Shown here piece after piece: positions 33,168 to 43,572 of a stretch of 64,000 nt of DNA (positions are counted from its first letter, which is position 1; every line of letters begins with the position of its first letter). The notes beneath the pieces are model-generated. The model ran no database searches. It was not told where the DNA came from and saw nothing but the letters and a program-made list of their open reading frames with translations. Source of the DNA: an uncultured Opitutaceae bacterium (lineage in GTDB: Bacteria; Verrucomicrobiota; Verrucomicrobiia; Opitutales; Opitutaceae); the NCBI GenBank assembly GCA_937902925.1, contig CALFNN010000048.1:1-64000 (forward strand). The letters are read 5' to 3'. The translations under genes and the position numbers were made by a program.

Positions 33168-36100
33168 ACCGGAGCGAAGCATCGGGCGAGAGCATCGCCA
33201 TCATCGGGCTCGCGGGACGGTTCCCGCGCGCGGAAAACCTGCGCGAATTCTGGCGCCACCTGCGGGAAGGACGGGAAATGGTGAGTTTTTTTGGGGATGA
33301 CGAGGTCGAGTGGTCGCGCTTCGACGGGCCGCCGGAGAGTCGCAGCAACGTGGTAAAAGCGCGCGCCGTGCTCGAGCGGGCCGAATGGTTCGACGCCGGG
33401 TTCTTCGGCGTCACGCCGCGGGAGGCCGAGAGCACGGATCCCCAGCACCGGGTCCTGCTCGAGTGCGCGTGGGAGGCGCTGGAAAATGCCGGCGTCGATC
33501 CCGGGACGTTCGACGGCCTGATCGGTGTGTTTGCCGGTGCGAGCATGAACACCTACCTGCTCAATAATATCCTCGCGCCCGGCGCCGCCGTCACGCCGCC
33601 GGGCGGGCTTCAGTTGATGCTGGCGGGCGAGAAGGATTTCCTGACGACGCGGATTTCCTACAAGTTGAATCTGCGCGGACCGAGCCTGAACATCCAGACG
33701 GCCTGCTCGACGTCGCTGGTCGCCGTCGCCGTCGCGTGCCAGAACCTGCTGTCCTACCAGTGCGACCTCGCGCTCGCGGGAGGAGTCTCGATCACGTTTC
33801 CGCAGAAGAAGGGCCAGCAGCACCAGGAGGGCGCCATCGTCTCGCCCGACGGGCATTGTCGCGCGTTCGATGCGCGCGCCGCCGGGACCGTGGGCGGCGA
33901 CGGTGCCGGCCTCGTGGTGTTGAAGCGGCTGCCCGAGGCGCTGGCGGATGGCGACCACATCCATGCGATCATCCGCGGCACGGCGGTGAACAACGATGGC
34001 GCGCTCAAGGGCGGCTACACCGCGCCGAGCAGCGATGGCCAGGCCGAGGTGATCGCGCTGGCGCAGGCGGCGGCGGGGGTCGAGCCGGACACGATTTCCT
34101 ACATCGAGGCGCACGGCACGGCCACGCCCATCGGGGACCCGATCGAGGTCGCAGGGCTGACGAAGGCGTTTGGCGGGCGGACGCGGGCGCGGCATTTCTG
34201 CGCGCTCGGGTCGGTCAAGAGCAACCTCGGGCACCTGGATGCGGCCGCCGGCATCGCCGGGCTGATCAAGACGGTGCTGGCGCTGCAACAGGGCGAACTG
34301 CCGCCGACGCTGCACTTCGAGCGGCCGAACCCGAAGATCGATTTCGACCACAGTCCGTTTTTTGTGAATGGCACGCTGCGCGCGTGGCCGCGCGGCGCCG
34401 TGCCGCGGCGGGCGGGGGTGAGTTCGTTCGGGATCGGCGGCACCAACGCGCATGTCGTCCTCGAGGAAGCGCCGCTCCCGCCGGCGTCCGGCGCCTCGCG
34501 GCCGTGGCAGTTGCTGTTGTTGTCCGCGAAGACGCCGACCGCGCTGGAGGCGGCAACCCGCAATCTCGTCGCGCACCTGCGGGAAAACCCGGAGGCGAAC
34601 CTGGCGGACGTGGCCTACACCCTGCAGACCGGCCGCCGGCCGATGCGCCACCGGCGCATGGTGGTCTGTCAATCCGTCGCGGATGCGATCCAGGCGCTGG
34701 AATCCGGCGACACGGCCCGCGTCTTCACGGGCGAGACCAGCGGGAGCGGGACGCCGGTGGCTTTCATGTTTCCCGGCCAGGGCGCGCAACGCGTCAACCT
34801 GGGCCGCGAGCTTTACGCGATCGAGCGGGATTTCCGCGCCGAGATCGACGCCTGCTGCGAGGCGATGAAACCGCGGCTGCGGCTCGACCTGCGCGAGGTG
34901 ATGTTTCCGGCGACGGAATGCACGGAGGAGGCGGCGGCGCGGCTCGGCCAGACGATGCTGACCCAGCCGGCGTTGTTCACGATCGAGTTCGCCCTGGCGC
35001 GGCTGTGGCAGAGCTGGGGAATCCGCCCGCAGGCCATGCTCGGCCACAGCCTCGGCGAATACGTCGCCGCGTGCCTCGCCGGCGTGCTGAGCCGCGACGA
35101 CGCACTTGCACTGGTCGTGGAGCGGGCGCGATTGATGCAAAAGCAGCCGCCCGGGGCGATGCTGGCCGTGCGGCTGCCGGAGCAGGAACTGGTCGCGCAA
35201 CTGGGGCCGGGGCTTTCGCTGGCGGCCGTCAATGCGCCGAACCTCGGCGTCGCCTCGGGGCCGGTCGACGCGATCGCGGCGCTGGAGCAGCGGCTCGCAC
35301 TGCGGGGAGCGGCGGGCCGGCGGCTGCCGACGTCGCACGCGTTCCATTCCGCCATGATGGAGCCGGTCATGCCGCGGTTCGCGGAAACCGTGCGCGGATT
35401 CCGGCTGCAGCCGCCGCAGATTCCCTGGGTGTCGAATGTCACGGGCCGGTGGATCACCCCGCAGGAGGCGGGCGATCCGAATTATTGGGCGGCGCACCTC
35501 CGGCACACGGTGCGCTTTGCCGACGGGGTCGGCCGGCTGGCGGCGGGAGAATGCCGCGCGGCGCTCGAGGTGGGGCCGGGCCAGACGCTCGCGACGCTGG
35601 CGCGGCAGCATCCGGCGACGGCGGCCGGGGCGGTCGCCGTGGTCGCCTCGCTCGGCAAAACGGGGAAAAACGATTCCGAGTGCGCGAGCCTGTTGCACGC
35701 GCTCGGCCGGCTGTGGATCGCGGGAGTGGCGGTCGACTGGCGGGGATTTTACGCGCACGAGCAGCGCCGGCGGATGCCGTTGCCGACCTATCCGTTCGAG
35801 CGGAAGCGGTATTGGATCGATCCCGCCGGTGCCACCGCGGAGACCACGCCCGCGGGGAAGAGCGAGGCGACGGAACCGGCGCCGGCGGGCGGCGATGGCA
35901 TTGTGGCGGAGCTCCGGAAGATTTTCGGCGGGCTGTCGGGCATCGATCTTTCGTCGGAGAGCGCGACGGCGTCTTTTTTCGAGCTGGGTTTCGATTCGCT
36001 GTTCCTGACGCAGGCGAGTCTCGCGGTGCAGCGGCGCTTCGGCGTCGAGGTGAGCTTTCGCCAGTTGCGGGAGGAGTTGGTCACGCTGGAAAAACTGGCG

Positions 36101-39100
36101 GCCCGCCTCGAGCAGCGGCCGGCAATGGCGGGGACGACGGGCGGCGGGACGACGGCGATCACCAGCCGGCCGGACTCCGCGGTCCTGCCGCTGACGGATG
36201 CGCAACGGGAAGTCTGGTTTGCAGCGCAGCTCGGCCCGGAGGTTTCCTCGGCCTACAACGAGTCCTGCCGCCTGCATCTGCGCGGCGACCTCGACGTGGC
36301 CGTGCTCAAGTCGGCGCTGCAGGAAGTCGTCGGCCGCCACGAGGCGTTGCGCACGACCGTGAACCGGGAAGGCGACGGGCAGCGGATCGCGGCCGGCGTG
36401 GAGATCGAGCTCCCGGTCGCGGACCTTTCGGATTTGGCGGAAACCGAGGCGGAGACGCGGGCGGGCCGGCTGATCGAACGCGAGGCGCAGGAACCGTTCG
36501 ACCTGGTGCGCGGACCGCTGCTGCGCGCGCATCTCGTGCGGGTGAGCGGCCGCCACCATCTGCTGATGATCGCGGTGCACCACGTGATTTGCGACGGCTG
36601 GTCGCTGGGCGTGATGCTCGGGGAAATCGGCCAGCTTTACTCCGCGAGTTGCCGCGGGGTGGCGGCCGGGTTGCCGCCGCCCGTGCAATTTGGCGCCTAT
36701 GCGGCGCGCGAGGCGGAGGCGCAACGGACGCCGGCGTTTGCGGCCGACGAGGCCTACTGGCTCGCGCAGTTCGCGGACGGCGTGCCGGTGCTGGAGTTGC
36801 CGGCGGACCGGCCGCGGCCGGTGGCCCGCACCTACGCGGCCGGGCACCGGTTGCACACGTTGCCGCCGGGGGTCGCCGCGGCGGTGAAAAAACTCGGCGC
36901 CGGGCACCAATGCACGACGTTCGCGGTGCTGCTCGCGGCGTTCAACGTTCTGCTGCACCGGCTGAGCGGCCAGGACGAAATCGTGGTCGGCGTGCCAGCG
37001 GCGGCCCAGGTGCTCGGCGGGGCGGAGAGCCTCGTCGGCCATTGCGCCAATCTGCTGCCGGTGTGCAGCCGGCTGGTCCCGGAGCAACCGTTCGGGGCCT
37101 ACCTCGACGCCACGCGCCAGAAACTTTTCGAGGTGCTGGAGCACTGGCGGTATCCGTTCGGGCGGCTGGTGCAAAAGCTGAACCTGCCGCGCCACCCGAA
37201 CCGGGTGCCGCTGGCGAACGTCGTGTTCAACGCCACGCGGCTGCGCGGGGCACTGCGGTTCGAGGGGCTCGAAGCCGAGGTGACGGGCAATGCCAAGCGC
37301 TTCGTGAACTTCGACCTGAACTTCAACTTCGCCAGCACGGGCGACTCCCTTTCGTTCGGTTGCTACTACAGCGCGGAATTGTTCGACGATGCGACGATCG
37401 AGCGGCTGCTGGGACAGTATCAGACACTGCTCGAAGGCATCGCGGCGGATTCGACGACTCCGGTGTCCGCCCTGCCGCTGCTGGAGCCGGTGGAGCGACG
37501 GCGCCTGCTCCGCGACTGGAACGACACGGCGATGGATTTTCCCGGCGAGTGCTGCATCCACCAGTTGTTCGAGGCCCAGGCGCGGCGAACCCCGGAGGCG
37601 ACGGCGCTGGTCGGCGGACGCGAACGGCTGACGTATCGCGAACTGAACGAGCGGGCCGATGCGCTCGCCACGCGCCTGCAGGCGGCCGGCGTGGGCCCTG
37701 ACCGCCTGGTGGGGATCTATCTCGAACGAACCCCGCTGCTGGTCATTTCGCTTCTCGCGGTGCTCAAGGCCGGCGGGGCCTATGTGCCGCTCGATCCCGC
37801 CTATCCGGCGGAGCGGCTCGCGCTCATCGCCGGTCACGCGCAGTGGCCGGTGCTGCTGACCAAACGAAAACTTGCCGACCGTCTGCCGGCGGGCGACGCG
37901 AACGTCGTCATGGTCGACGACCCATCGGCCGAACCGGCCGCCGCCGGCCTGTCCCCGACGGCTGCTCGCGCGACCGGCGGAAATCTTGCCTATGTGATCT
38001 ACACTTCCGGTTCGACGGGCCGGCCGAAGGGCGTGGCGATCGAGCATCGGAGCGTGGTGGCGCTGATTGCCTGGGCGTGCCGGAACTACGAGCCCGCGGA
38101 ACTGGCGGGAGTCCTTTGCGCGACGTCGGTGTGTTTCGACGTTTCCGTGTTCGAGCTGTTTGTGCCGCTCTGTGCCGGCGGCAAAGTCATCCTGGCGGAC
38201 AACATTCTCCACGTGCCGTCGCTGCCGGCGGCGGGTGAAATCACGCTGCTCAGCACCGTGCCGTCGGCGGCCGCCGAGTTGGTGCGGGCGAATTACATCC
38301 CGGCTTCGGTTCGCACGATCAACCTCGCGGGCGAGGCGCTGCCGCAGCGGCTCGTCGAGGAACTGTATCGGTTGCCCCACATCGAGCGGGTCTTCGATCT
38401 CTACGGACCGACGGAGTCCACGGTTTACTCGACCTGCGCACTGCGCCAGCGCGGCGGGCGGGCGACGATCGGCCGGCCGCTGGCCAACGAACAGGCCTAC
38501 ATCCTCGATCGCTGGCGCCAGCCGGTGCCCATCGGTGTGGCGGGCGAGCTTTATCTGGGCGGGGCGGGTCTGGCCCGCGGTTACCTGGGCCGGCCGGAAT
38601 TGACGGAGGAGAAATTCGTGGCGAATCCGTTCGGTCCCGGCGCGAGGATGTATCGCACCGGAGACCGGGCGCGCTACCGGGCGGACGGGAGCATCGAGTA
38701 TCTCGGGCGCCTCGACCACCAGGTGAAGCTGCGCGGGTTTCGCGTCGAGCTCGGAGAAATCGAGACGGTGCTGCGCCAGCATCCGGCCGTGGGCGAATGC
38801 GTCGTCGTGGTGCGGGCGGATCGCCCGGGCGACCAGCAGCTCGTGGCCTACGTCACCCCGGACCGCGGCGGCCGGCCGGATCCCGGCGACTTGCGCCGGC
38901 ACGTGGAGCAGCGATTGCCGGCCTACATGGTGCCGGCGGCGACGGTGGTATTGGAAAAGCTGCCCGTGACGCCGAACGGCAAGGTCGACCGCCGGGCGCT
39001 GCCCGCGCCCGGGCAGGGCGGCACGGACGGCGGCGGCGGCGAGGCGGCGCCGCGCACAACGACCGAGGAACTGCTGGTGGAGATCTGGAGCGCGGTGCTC

Positions 39101-39352
39101 GGGCGGGGCAGCATGGGCATCCACGCCAACTTCTTCGAGCTGGGCGGCCACTCCCTGCTCGCGGCGCAGGTCATCGCGCGGGTGCGCGACGGGTTGGGCG
39201 TCGAGCTGACGCTGCGGCAGTTTTTCGCCGCGCCCACGGTGGCCGGGCTGGCGCGGGCGGTGGAGGAGGCCCTGGTGGAGGAAATCAAAACAATGTCGGA
39301 CGAGGAGGCGAGCCGGCAGGCCGGCGAGGCCATGTTATCCGGGAGGAGCTGA
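33164..39352 (+). CDS. PKS-NRPS hybrid: KS-AT-ACP-C-A-T
   Basis: 2062 aa. KS at 10-430 with Cys181 in TACSTS, His in EAHGTATPIGDP and KSNLGH. AT at about 530-830 with Ser629 in GHSLGEY; the HAFHS motif indicates malonyl-CoA. There is no KR, DH, ER or MT between AT and ACP, so the added unit should stay a beta-ketone. ACP Ser945 in GFDSLF. C domain with HHVICDG at 1139. A domain at about 1465-1960 with [14 protein letters not shown] and YGPTESTVY; pocket residues read D-V-F-S-N-A-L-V-Y-K, a small-residue pattern nearest to Ala codes (uncertain). T domain Ser1997 in GGHSLL. Its ATG overlaps the previous stop (ATGA). It lengthens a peptide by malonate and then an amino acid. Confidence 0.93.
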   Translation: MNRSEASGESIAIIGLAGRFPRAENLREFWRHLREGREMVSFFGDDEVEWSRFDGPPESRSNVVKARAVLERAEWFDAGFFGVTPREAESTDPQHRVLLECAWEALENAGVDPGTFDGLIGVFAGASMNTYLLNNILAPGAAVTPPGGLQLMLAGEKDFLTTRISYKLNLRGPSLNIQTACSTSLVAVAVACQNLLSYQCDLALAGGVSITFPQKKGQQHQEGAIVSPDGHCRAFDARAAGTVGGDGAGLVVLKRLPEALADGDHIHAIIRGTAVNNDGALKGGYTAPSSDGQAEVIALAQAAAGVEPDTISYIEAHGTATPIGDPIEVAGLTKAFGGRTRARHFCALGSVKSNLGHLDAAAGIAGLIKTVLALQQGELPPTLHFERPNPKIDFDHSPFFVNGTLRAWPRGAVPRRAGVSSFGIGGTNAHVVLEEAPLPPASGASRPWQLLLLSAKTPTALEAATRNLVAHLRENPEANLADVAYTLQTGRRPMRHRRMVVCQSVADAIQALESGDTARVFTGETSGSGTPVAFMFPGQGAQRVNLGRELYAIERDFRAEIDACCEAMKPRLRLDLREVMFPATECTEEAAARLGQTMLTQPALFTIEFALARLWQSWGIRPQAMLGHSLGEYVAACLAGVLSRDDALALVVERARLMQKQPPGAMLAVRLPEQELVAQLGPGLSLAAVNAPNLGVASGPVDAIAALEQRLALRGAAGRRLPTSHAFHSAMMEPVMPRFAETVRGFRLQPPQIPWVSNVTGRWITPQEAGDPNYWAAHLRHTVRFADGVGRLAAGECRAALEVGPGQTLATLARQHPATAAGAVAVVASLGKTGKNDSECASLLHALGRLWIAGVAVDWRGFYAHEQRRRMPLPTYPFERKRYWIDPAGATAETTPAGKSEATEPAPAGGDGIVAELRKIFGGLSGIDLSSESATASFFELGFDSLFLTQASLAVQRRFGVEVSFRQLREELVTLEKLAARLEQRPAMAGTTGGGTTAITSRPDSAVLPLTDAQREVWFAAQLGPEVSSAYNESCRLHLRGDLDVAVLKSALQEVVGRHEALRTTVNREGDGQRIAAGVEIELPVADLSDLAETEAETRAGRLIEREAQEPFDLVRGPLLRAHLVRVSGRHHLLMIAVHHVICDGWSLGVMLGEIGQLYSASCRGVAAGLPPPVQFGAYAAREAEAQRTPAFAADEAYWLAQFADGVPVLELPADRPRPVARTYAAGHRLHTLPPGVAAAVKKLGAGHQCTTFAVLLAAFNVLLHRLSGQDEIVVGVPAAAQVLGGAESLVGHCANLLPVCSRLVPEQPFGAYLDATRQKLFEVLEHWRYPFGRLVQKLNLPRHPNRVPLANVVFNATRLRGALRFEGLEAEVTGNAKRFVNFDLNFNFASTGDSLSFGCYYSAELFDDATIERLLGQYQTLLEGIAADSTTPVSALPLLEPVERRRLLRDWNDTAMDFPGECCIHQLFEAQARRTPEATALVGGRERLTYRELNERADALATRLQAAGVGPDRLVGIYLERTPLLVISLLAVLKAGGAYVPLDPAYPAERLALIAGHAQWPVLLTKRKLADRLPAGDANVVMVDDPSAEPAAAGLSPTAARATGGNLAYVIYTSGSTGRPKGVAIEHRSVVALIAWACRNYEPAELAGVLCATSVCFDVSVFELFVPLCAGGKVILADNILHVPSLPAAGEITLLSTVPSAAAELVRANYIPASVRTINLAGEALPQRLVEELYRLPHIERVFDLYGPTESTVYSTCALRQRGGRATIGRPLANEQAYILDRWRQPVPIGVAGELYLGGAGLARGYLGRPELTEEKFVANPFGPGARMYRTGDRARYRADGSIEYLGRLDHQVKLRGFRVELGEIETVLRQHPAVGECVVVVRADRPGDQQLVAYVTPDRGGRPDPGDLRRHVEQRLPAYMVPAATVVLEKLPVTPNGKVDRRALPAPGQGGTDGGGGEAAPRTTTEELLVEIWSAVLGRGSMGIHANFFELGGHSLLAAQVIARVRDGLGVELTLRQFFAAPTVAGLARAVEEALVEEIKTMSDEEASRQAGEAMLSGRS

Positions 39353-39354
39353 GC

Positions 39355-42300
39355 ATGATACTCAACGAGGAGACTTTTTCACCCCGCGCGGAATTGTCCG
39401 TCTCGCAATACGCGCTGCTGGAGCGACGGCTGCAGCGGGCGCGGCACGCGAGCCTGAAACCCGCCGGACCGCCGCCGGCGATCCCGCGCCGGGGGGCAGC
39501 GGACAACCTGCCGCTGGCCCTCGCGCAGGAGCGGCTGTGGTTCCTGCATCAGCTCGAGCCGCGCAGCGCCGTCTACAATCTCTGCCAGGCGGTGCGCCTG
39601 CGCGGATCGCTCGACATCCCGGCGCTCGAGCGCGGCCTCAACGAGATCATCCGCCGGCACGAGACGCTGCGGACCAATTTCATCGCGACCGAGGGCAGCC
39701 CGGTGCAGCGCATCGCGGCCAGCCGCACGCTCGCCCTCCAGCTGGTGGACCTGGCGGCGCGGCCGGACGCGGTGCGCGAGGAGGAATTGCGCTGGCGGCT
39801 CCAGGAGGAATCGCGCCGGCCGTTCGACCTCGCGCGCGATCTGCTGCTGCGGGCGCTGCTGGTGCGAATCGGCCCCGAGGACCACGCGCTGCTGCTGACG
39901 ATGCATCACATCGTTTCCGACGGCTGGTCGCTCGGGTTGCTCCTGGGCGAACTGGCCGCGGGCTACGAGGCGTTCCGCGCGGGCGAGCCGGTGGCGCTGG
40001 CCGAGCTGCCGGTGCAGTATGCCGACTACGCCCTGTGGGAACGAAAGCAACTGGGCCGCGCGGCGCTCGAGCAACAACTGGCCTATTGGAAAAAACAACT
40101 GGGCGGCCGGCTGCCCGCCCTCGAGTTGCCGACCGATCATCCGCGGCTGGCGGCGCCGATGGCGCACGGGGCCGCGCGGTCGCTGCAATTGTCCGCGCCG
40201 CTGACGCAGTCGCTCAAGACGCTCAGCCAGCAGGAGGGCGCGACACTGTTCATGACGTTGCTGGCGGCATTCCAGGTGCTGCTCCATCGCTACACGGGAC
40301 ACGAGGACATCGTGGTCGGCTCGGTCGTCGCGGGCCGGCGCCAGTCGGAGCTGGAAAAGTTGATCGGGTTCTTCGTCAACACGCTCGTGTTTCGCGGCGA
40401 TCTTTCGGGCAACCCGACGTTTCGCGAGTTGCTGGGCCGCATGCGCGAGGTGGTGCTGGGCGCGCTGGCGCACCAGGACCTGCCGTTTGCCCGGCTGGTG
40501 GAGGAGATGCGGCCGGACCGCGATCTGAGCCGGAATCCGCTTTTCCAGGTGATGCTCGTGTTGCAGAACATGCCGGCGGCCCCGGCGGCGCTGCCGGGAC
40601 TCGAGGTGCAGCCGCAGGATGTCGACAGTGGCACGGCGAAGTTCGAGCTGACGCTCGCTCTGACCGAAAGCCCCGACGGGCTGCGGGCCGTGCTCGAATA
40701 CAACGCGGATCTGTTCGAGCGGGAGACCATGAAGCGCATGCTCGAACACTTTCAGGCGCTGCTCGAGGGGATCGCCGCGAATCCCGACCGGCGGATCGCG
40801 GTGCTGCCCGTGCTCACGCCCGTCGAGCGCCAGCAGGTCCTGGTGACGTGGAACGACACCCGCACGGAATATCCGCGCGAGAAAACCATCGCCCGTCTGT
40901 TCGCCGAGCAGGCGGCAAAATCGCCCGACGCCGTGGCGGTGGCCTTCGAGGGGCGCACGCTGACCTATCGTGAACTGGAGGCACGCAGCGGTGAGCTGGC
41001 CGGCCGGCTGCGCGAGGTGGGTGTCCGGGCGGAAACCCTCGTCGGAGTCTGTCTTGAACGGTCGCTCGAACTCGTCATCGCCCTGCTCGGCATCGTGCGG
41101 GCCGGTGGCGCCTATGTCTCGTTCGACCCGGCCTACCCGCCGGAGCGGCTGGCGTTTATGCTCGATGACACCCGCGCCCCCGTGGTGCTCACGCAGGCCA
41201 AACTGCGCGCCGGCGTGGACCGGTTCGTCGCGGCGCGGCCGGCCGGCGCGGGCGGCGGAACTCCGGCCGTGATCTGTCTAGACGCCGGGTGGCCGCCCCG
41301 GGCCGGGAAGGCGCGGGCGCCATTTTCGGGACCGGAACTCACCGCGGACAATCTCGCGTATGTCAGCTACACGTCGGGCTCCACCGGACGGCCGAAGGGC
41401 GTGTGCGTCACCCATCGCGGAGTGGTGCGCCTGGTGAAGAATCCAAACTTCGCGCGCTTCGAGGCGGGCGAGATCTTCCTGCAACTCGCCCCGGTCGCGT
41501 TCGACGCCTCGACGCTGGAAATCTGGGGACCGCTGTTGAACGGCGGACGGCTGGAGGTGTTCCGGCCGGGTCCCGCCTCGCTCGCCGAGCTGGGCGAGGC
41601 GATTCAGGCGCGCGGGATCACGACGCTGTGGCTCACCGCCGGACTATTCCACCAGATGGTCGAGGAGCAGATCGACCGGCTGCAAAACGTGCGGCAGTTG
41701 CTCGCGGGTGGCGACGTGCTGTCCGTGCCGCACGTCACGCGGGCGCTGGAACATCTTCCGCGCACCCAGCTCATCAATGGCTACGGTCCGACGGAAAACA
41801 CGACCTTCACCTGTTGTCACCGCATCACGGCCCCGCCGGCCGCGAACCGCCCCGTGCCGATCGGCCGGCCGGTGGCGAACACGCAGGTGCGCATCCTCGA
41901 CCTGCAGTTGCAGCCGGTGCCCGTGGGCGTGCCGGGCGAACTTTACACGGGGGGCGATGGCCTGGCGCGCGGCTACCTGAACCGTCCGGCGCTGACGGCG
42001 GAAAAATTCACGGGCGATCCGCTCGGGTGCGAGCCGGGGGCGCGCTGGTATCGAACCGGCGACCGCGCGCGCTGGCTGCCCGACGGCACCATCGAGTTCC
42101 TCGGGCGGATGGACCGGCAGGTGAAAATCCGCGGCTTCCGGGTCGAGCCCGCGGAGATCGAGGCGTTTCTCGCCACGCACCCGGCGGTCAGGGAATGCGC
42201 GGTGGTTGCGCGCGACGACGCGTCGGGCCAGAAACGACTGGTGGCCTACCTGGTCGCGCCGGGGACGCCGCCGCCCGCGGCCGGGGGATGGCGCGGCTTC

Positions 42301-43572
42301 CTGGAGCGCAAGCTCCCGGACTATCTGATTCCCTCGGCCTTCGTGGTGCTGCCGGCGCTGCCACTGTCGCCGAACGGCAAGCTGGAACTCGCGGCGCTCC
42401 CCGAGCCGGACGGCGGCCGGCCGGAATTGCAGCGGGCCTACGTCGCGCCGCGCGACGCCGTGGAGCGGCAGCTCGCCGGGATCTGGGAGGAGGTGCTCGG
42501 CGTGCATCCTGTCGGCGTGCGCGACCGGTTTTTCGATCTCGGCGGGCATTCGCTCCTGGCCGTGCGGCTGGTGGCGCAGATCGAGCGGAGTTTCGGAAAG
42601 AAACTTCCCGTGGCCGCGGTGTTCCAGCACGGCACGGTCGAGCAACTGAGTCCGCTGCTGCAGGCGCAGCCCTCGCGCTACGTGCCGCCGGCTACGTCGA
42701 TCGTCGAGTTCCGCTCGGAAGGCGGCCGCCCGCCCCTGTTCCTCGTGCATGGGGTGGGGGGCGGAATGTTCTGGGGTTATGCGAACCTCACGCGGCATCT
42801 CGACGCCGACCAGCCGGTCTTTGGATTCAAGTCACGCGGGTTGGATGGCCTGGAGGAGTGGCCGACGATCGAGGAAATGGCGGCGCACTACGTCGCCGAC
42901 CTGCAGGCGTTCCAGCCGCAGGGACCCTACCTGCTCGGCGGCTATTGCTTCGGCGGCAACGTGGCTTACGAGATGGCCCGCCAGCTCCACGCGCAGGGCG
43001 AGCAGGTCGCGCTGCTCGCGTTGATGAACTGTGCGCCGCCCAACACCGACTACGAGAATCCGCGCCTGCGGTGGTCGCCGCGCTGGCTGGCGGGGTTCAT
43101 CGGGAATTTCTTCTATTGGGTCGGCAGCTTCCTTTTCCGCTGGACGCCACGGGAACGCCGCGAGTTTGTCCGGTGGAAGCTCCGGCTCGTCGCCAAGAAA
43201 GTCACCGCGCTGTTCGGATGCCGGGGCACGGAACTGGGGCGGTGCGACGTGGACGAACTCGTCGACCTCGCGGCCTACGCGGACGGCGAACGCCGGCTGT
43301 GGGAGACGCACGTGCGCGCGCTGATCCGCTATCATCCCCAGCCCTACGCGGGCCGGGTGACGCTGTTCCGGACGCGCGGGCATTCGCTGTTCTGCTCGTT
43401 CGACGAAAACTACGGCTGGGGCGAACTGGCCGCCGGCGGGGTCGGGTGCAAAATCATTCCCGGCGAGCACGGCAACATCCTCGATGAGGCGCACGTCGGG
43501 GCGATGGCGGACGAGGTGCGCGGCTGCCTGCAGGCGCCCGGTGGGAACGGCAGCGGGGAGCGCAAGCCATGA
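39355..43572 (+). CDS. NRPS terminal module: C-A-T-thioesterase (Val-like)
   Basis: 1405 aa from the ATG at 39355, two bases after the previous stop; the frame is open farther upstream inside the previous gene but is not real there. C domain with HHIVSDG at 184. A domain at about 505-1010 (YVSYTSGSTGRPKG, FDASTLEI, YGPTENTT). Pocket residues D-A-L-W-L-G-G-T-F-K resemble a published Val code (DAFWIGGTFK). T domain Ser1066 in GGHSLL. Type I thioesterase at about 1120-1395: the nucleophile motif is GGYCFGG with Cys1198 in place of Ser, the general base is His1372 in PGEHGN, and the residue 27 positions after the nucleophile, normally Asp, is Asn1225. The TE should release the product by hydrolysis or cyclisation. 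Confidence 0.93.
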   Translation: MILNEETFSPRAELSVSQYALLERRLQRARHASLKPAGPPPAIPRRGAADNLPLALAQERLWFLHQLEPRSAVYNLCQAVRLRGSLDIPALERGLNEIIRRHETLRTNFIATEGSPVQRIAASRTLALQLVDLAARPDAVREEELRWRLQEESRRPFDLARDLLLRALLVRIGPEDHALLLTMHHIVSDGWSLGLLLGELAAGYEAFRAGEPVALAELPVQYADYALWERKQLGRAALEQQLAYWKKQLGGRLPALELPTDHPRLAAPMAHGAARSLQLSAPLTQSLKTLSQQEGATLFMTLLAAFQVLLHRYTGHEDIVVGSVVAGRRQSELEKLIGFFVNTLVFRGDLSGNPTFRELLGRMREVVLGALAHQDLPFARLVEEMRPDRDLSRNPLFQVMLVLQNMPAAPAALPGLEVQPQDVDSGTAKFELTLALTESPDGLRAVLEYNADLFERETMKRMLEHFQALLEGIAANPDRRIAVLPVLTPVERQQVLVTWNDTRTEYPREKTIARLFAEQAAKSPDAVAVAFEGRTLTYRELEARSGELAGRLREVGVRAETLVGVCLERSLELVIALLGIVRAGGAYVSFDPAYPPERLAFMLDDTRAPVVLTQAKLRAGVDRFVAARPAGAGGGTPAVICLDAGWPPRAGKARAPFSGPELTADNLAYVSYTSGSTGRPKGVCVTHRGVVRLVKNPNFARFEAGEIFLQLAPVAFDASTLEIWGPLLNGGRLEVFRPGPASLAELGEAIQARGITTLWLTAGLFHQMVEEQIDRLQNVRQLLAGGDVLSVPHVTRALEHLPRTQLINGYGPTENTTFTCCHRITAPPAANRPVPIGRPVANTQVRILDLQLQPVPVGVPGELYTGGDGLARGYLNRPALTAEKFTGDPLGCEPGARWYRTGDRARWLPDGTIEFLGRMDRQVKIRGFRVEPAEIEAFLATHPAVRECAVVARDDASGQKRLVAYLVAPGTPPPAAGGWRGFLERKLPDYLIPSAFVVLPALPLSPNGKLELAALPEPDGGRPELQRAYVAPRDAVERQLAGIWEEVLGVHPVGVRDRFFDLGGHSLLAVRLVAQIERSFGKKLPVAAVFQHGTVEQLSPLLQAQPSRYVPPATSIVEFRSEGGRPPLFLVHGVGGGMFWGYANLTRHLDADQPVFGFKSRGLDGLEEWPTIEEMAAHYVADLQAFQPQGPYLLGGYCFGGNVAYEMARQLHAQGEQVALLALMNCAPPNTDYENPRLRWSPRWLAGFIGNFFYWVGSFLFRWTPRERREFVRWKLRLVAKKVTALFGCRGTELGRCDVDELVDLAAYADGERRLWETHVRALIRYHPQPYAGRVTLFRTRGHSLFCSFDENYGWGELAAGGVGCKIIPGEHGNILDEAHVGAMADEVRGCLQAPGGNGSGERKP

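Noticed and set aside
33131-39151. 2006-codon open frame on the minus strand opposite the PKS-NRPS gene
   Set aside because: Arg/Ala/Gly/Pro-rich translation without domains, antisense to a gene with full catalytic motifs. Such shadow frames are expected in GC-rich DNA.
25507-43572. Epimerase, ketoreductase or N-methyltransferase domains in the synthases
   Set aside because: I looked for extra domains between A and T, AT and ACP, and after T; the spacing is too short and no motif is present.
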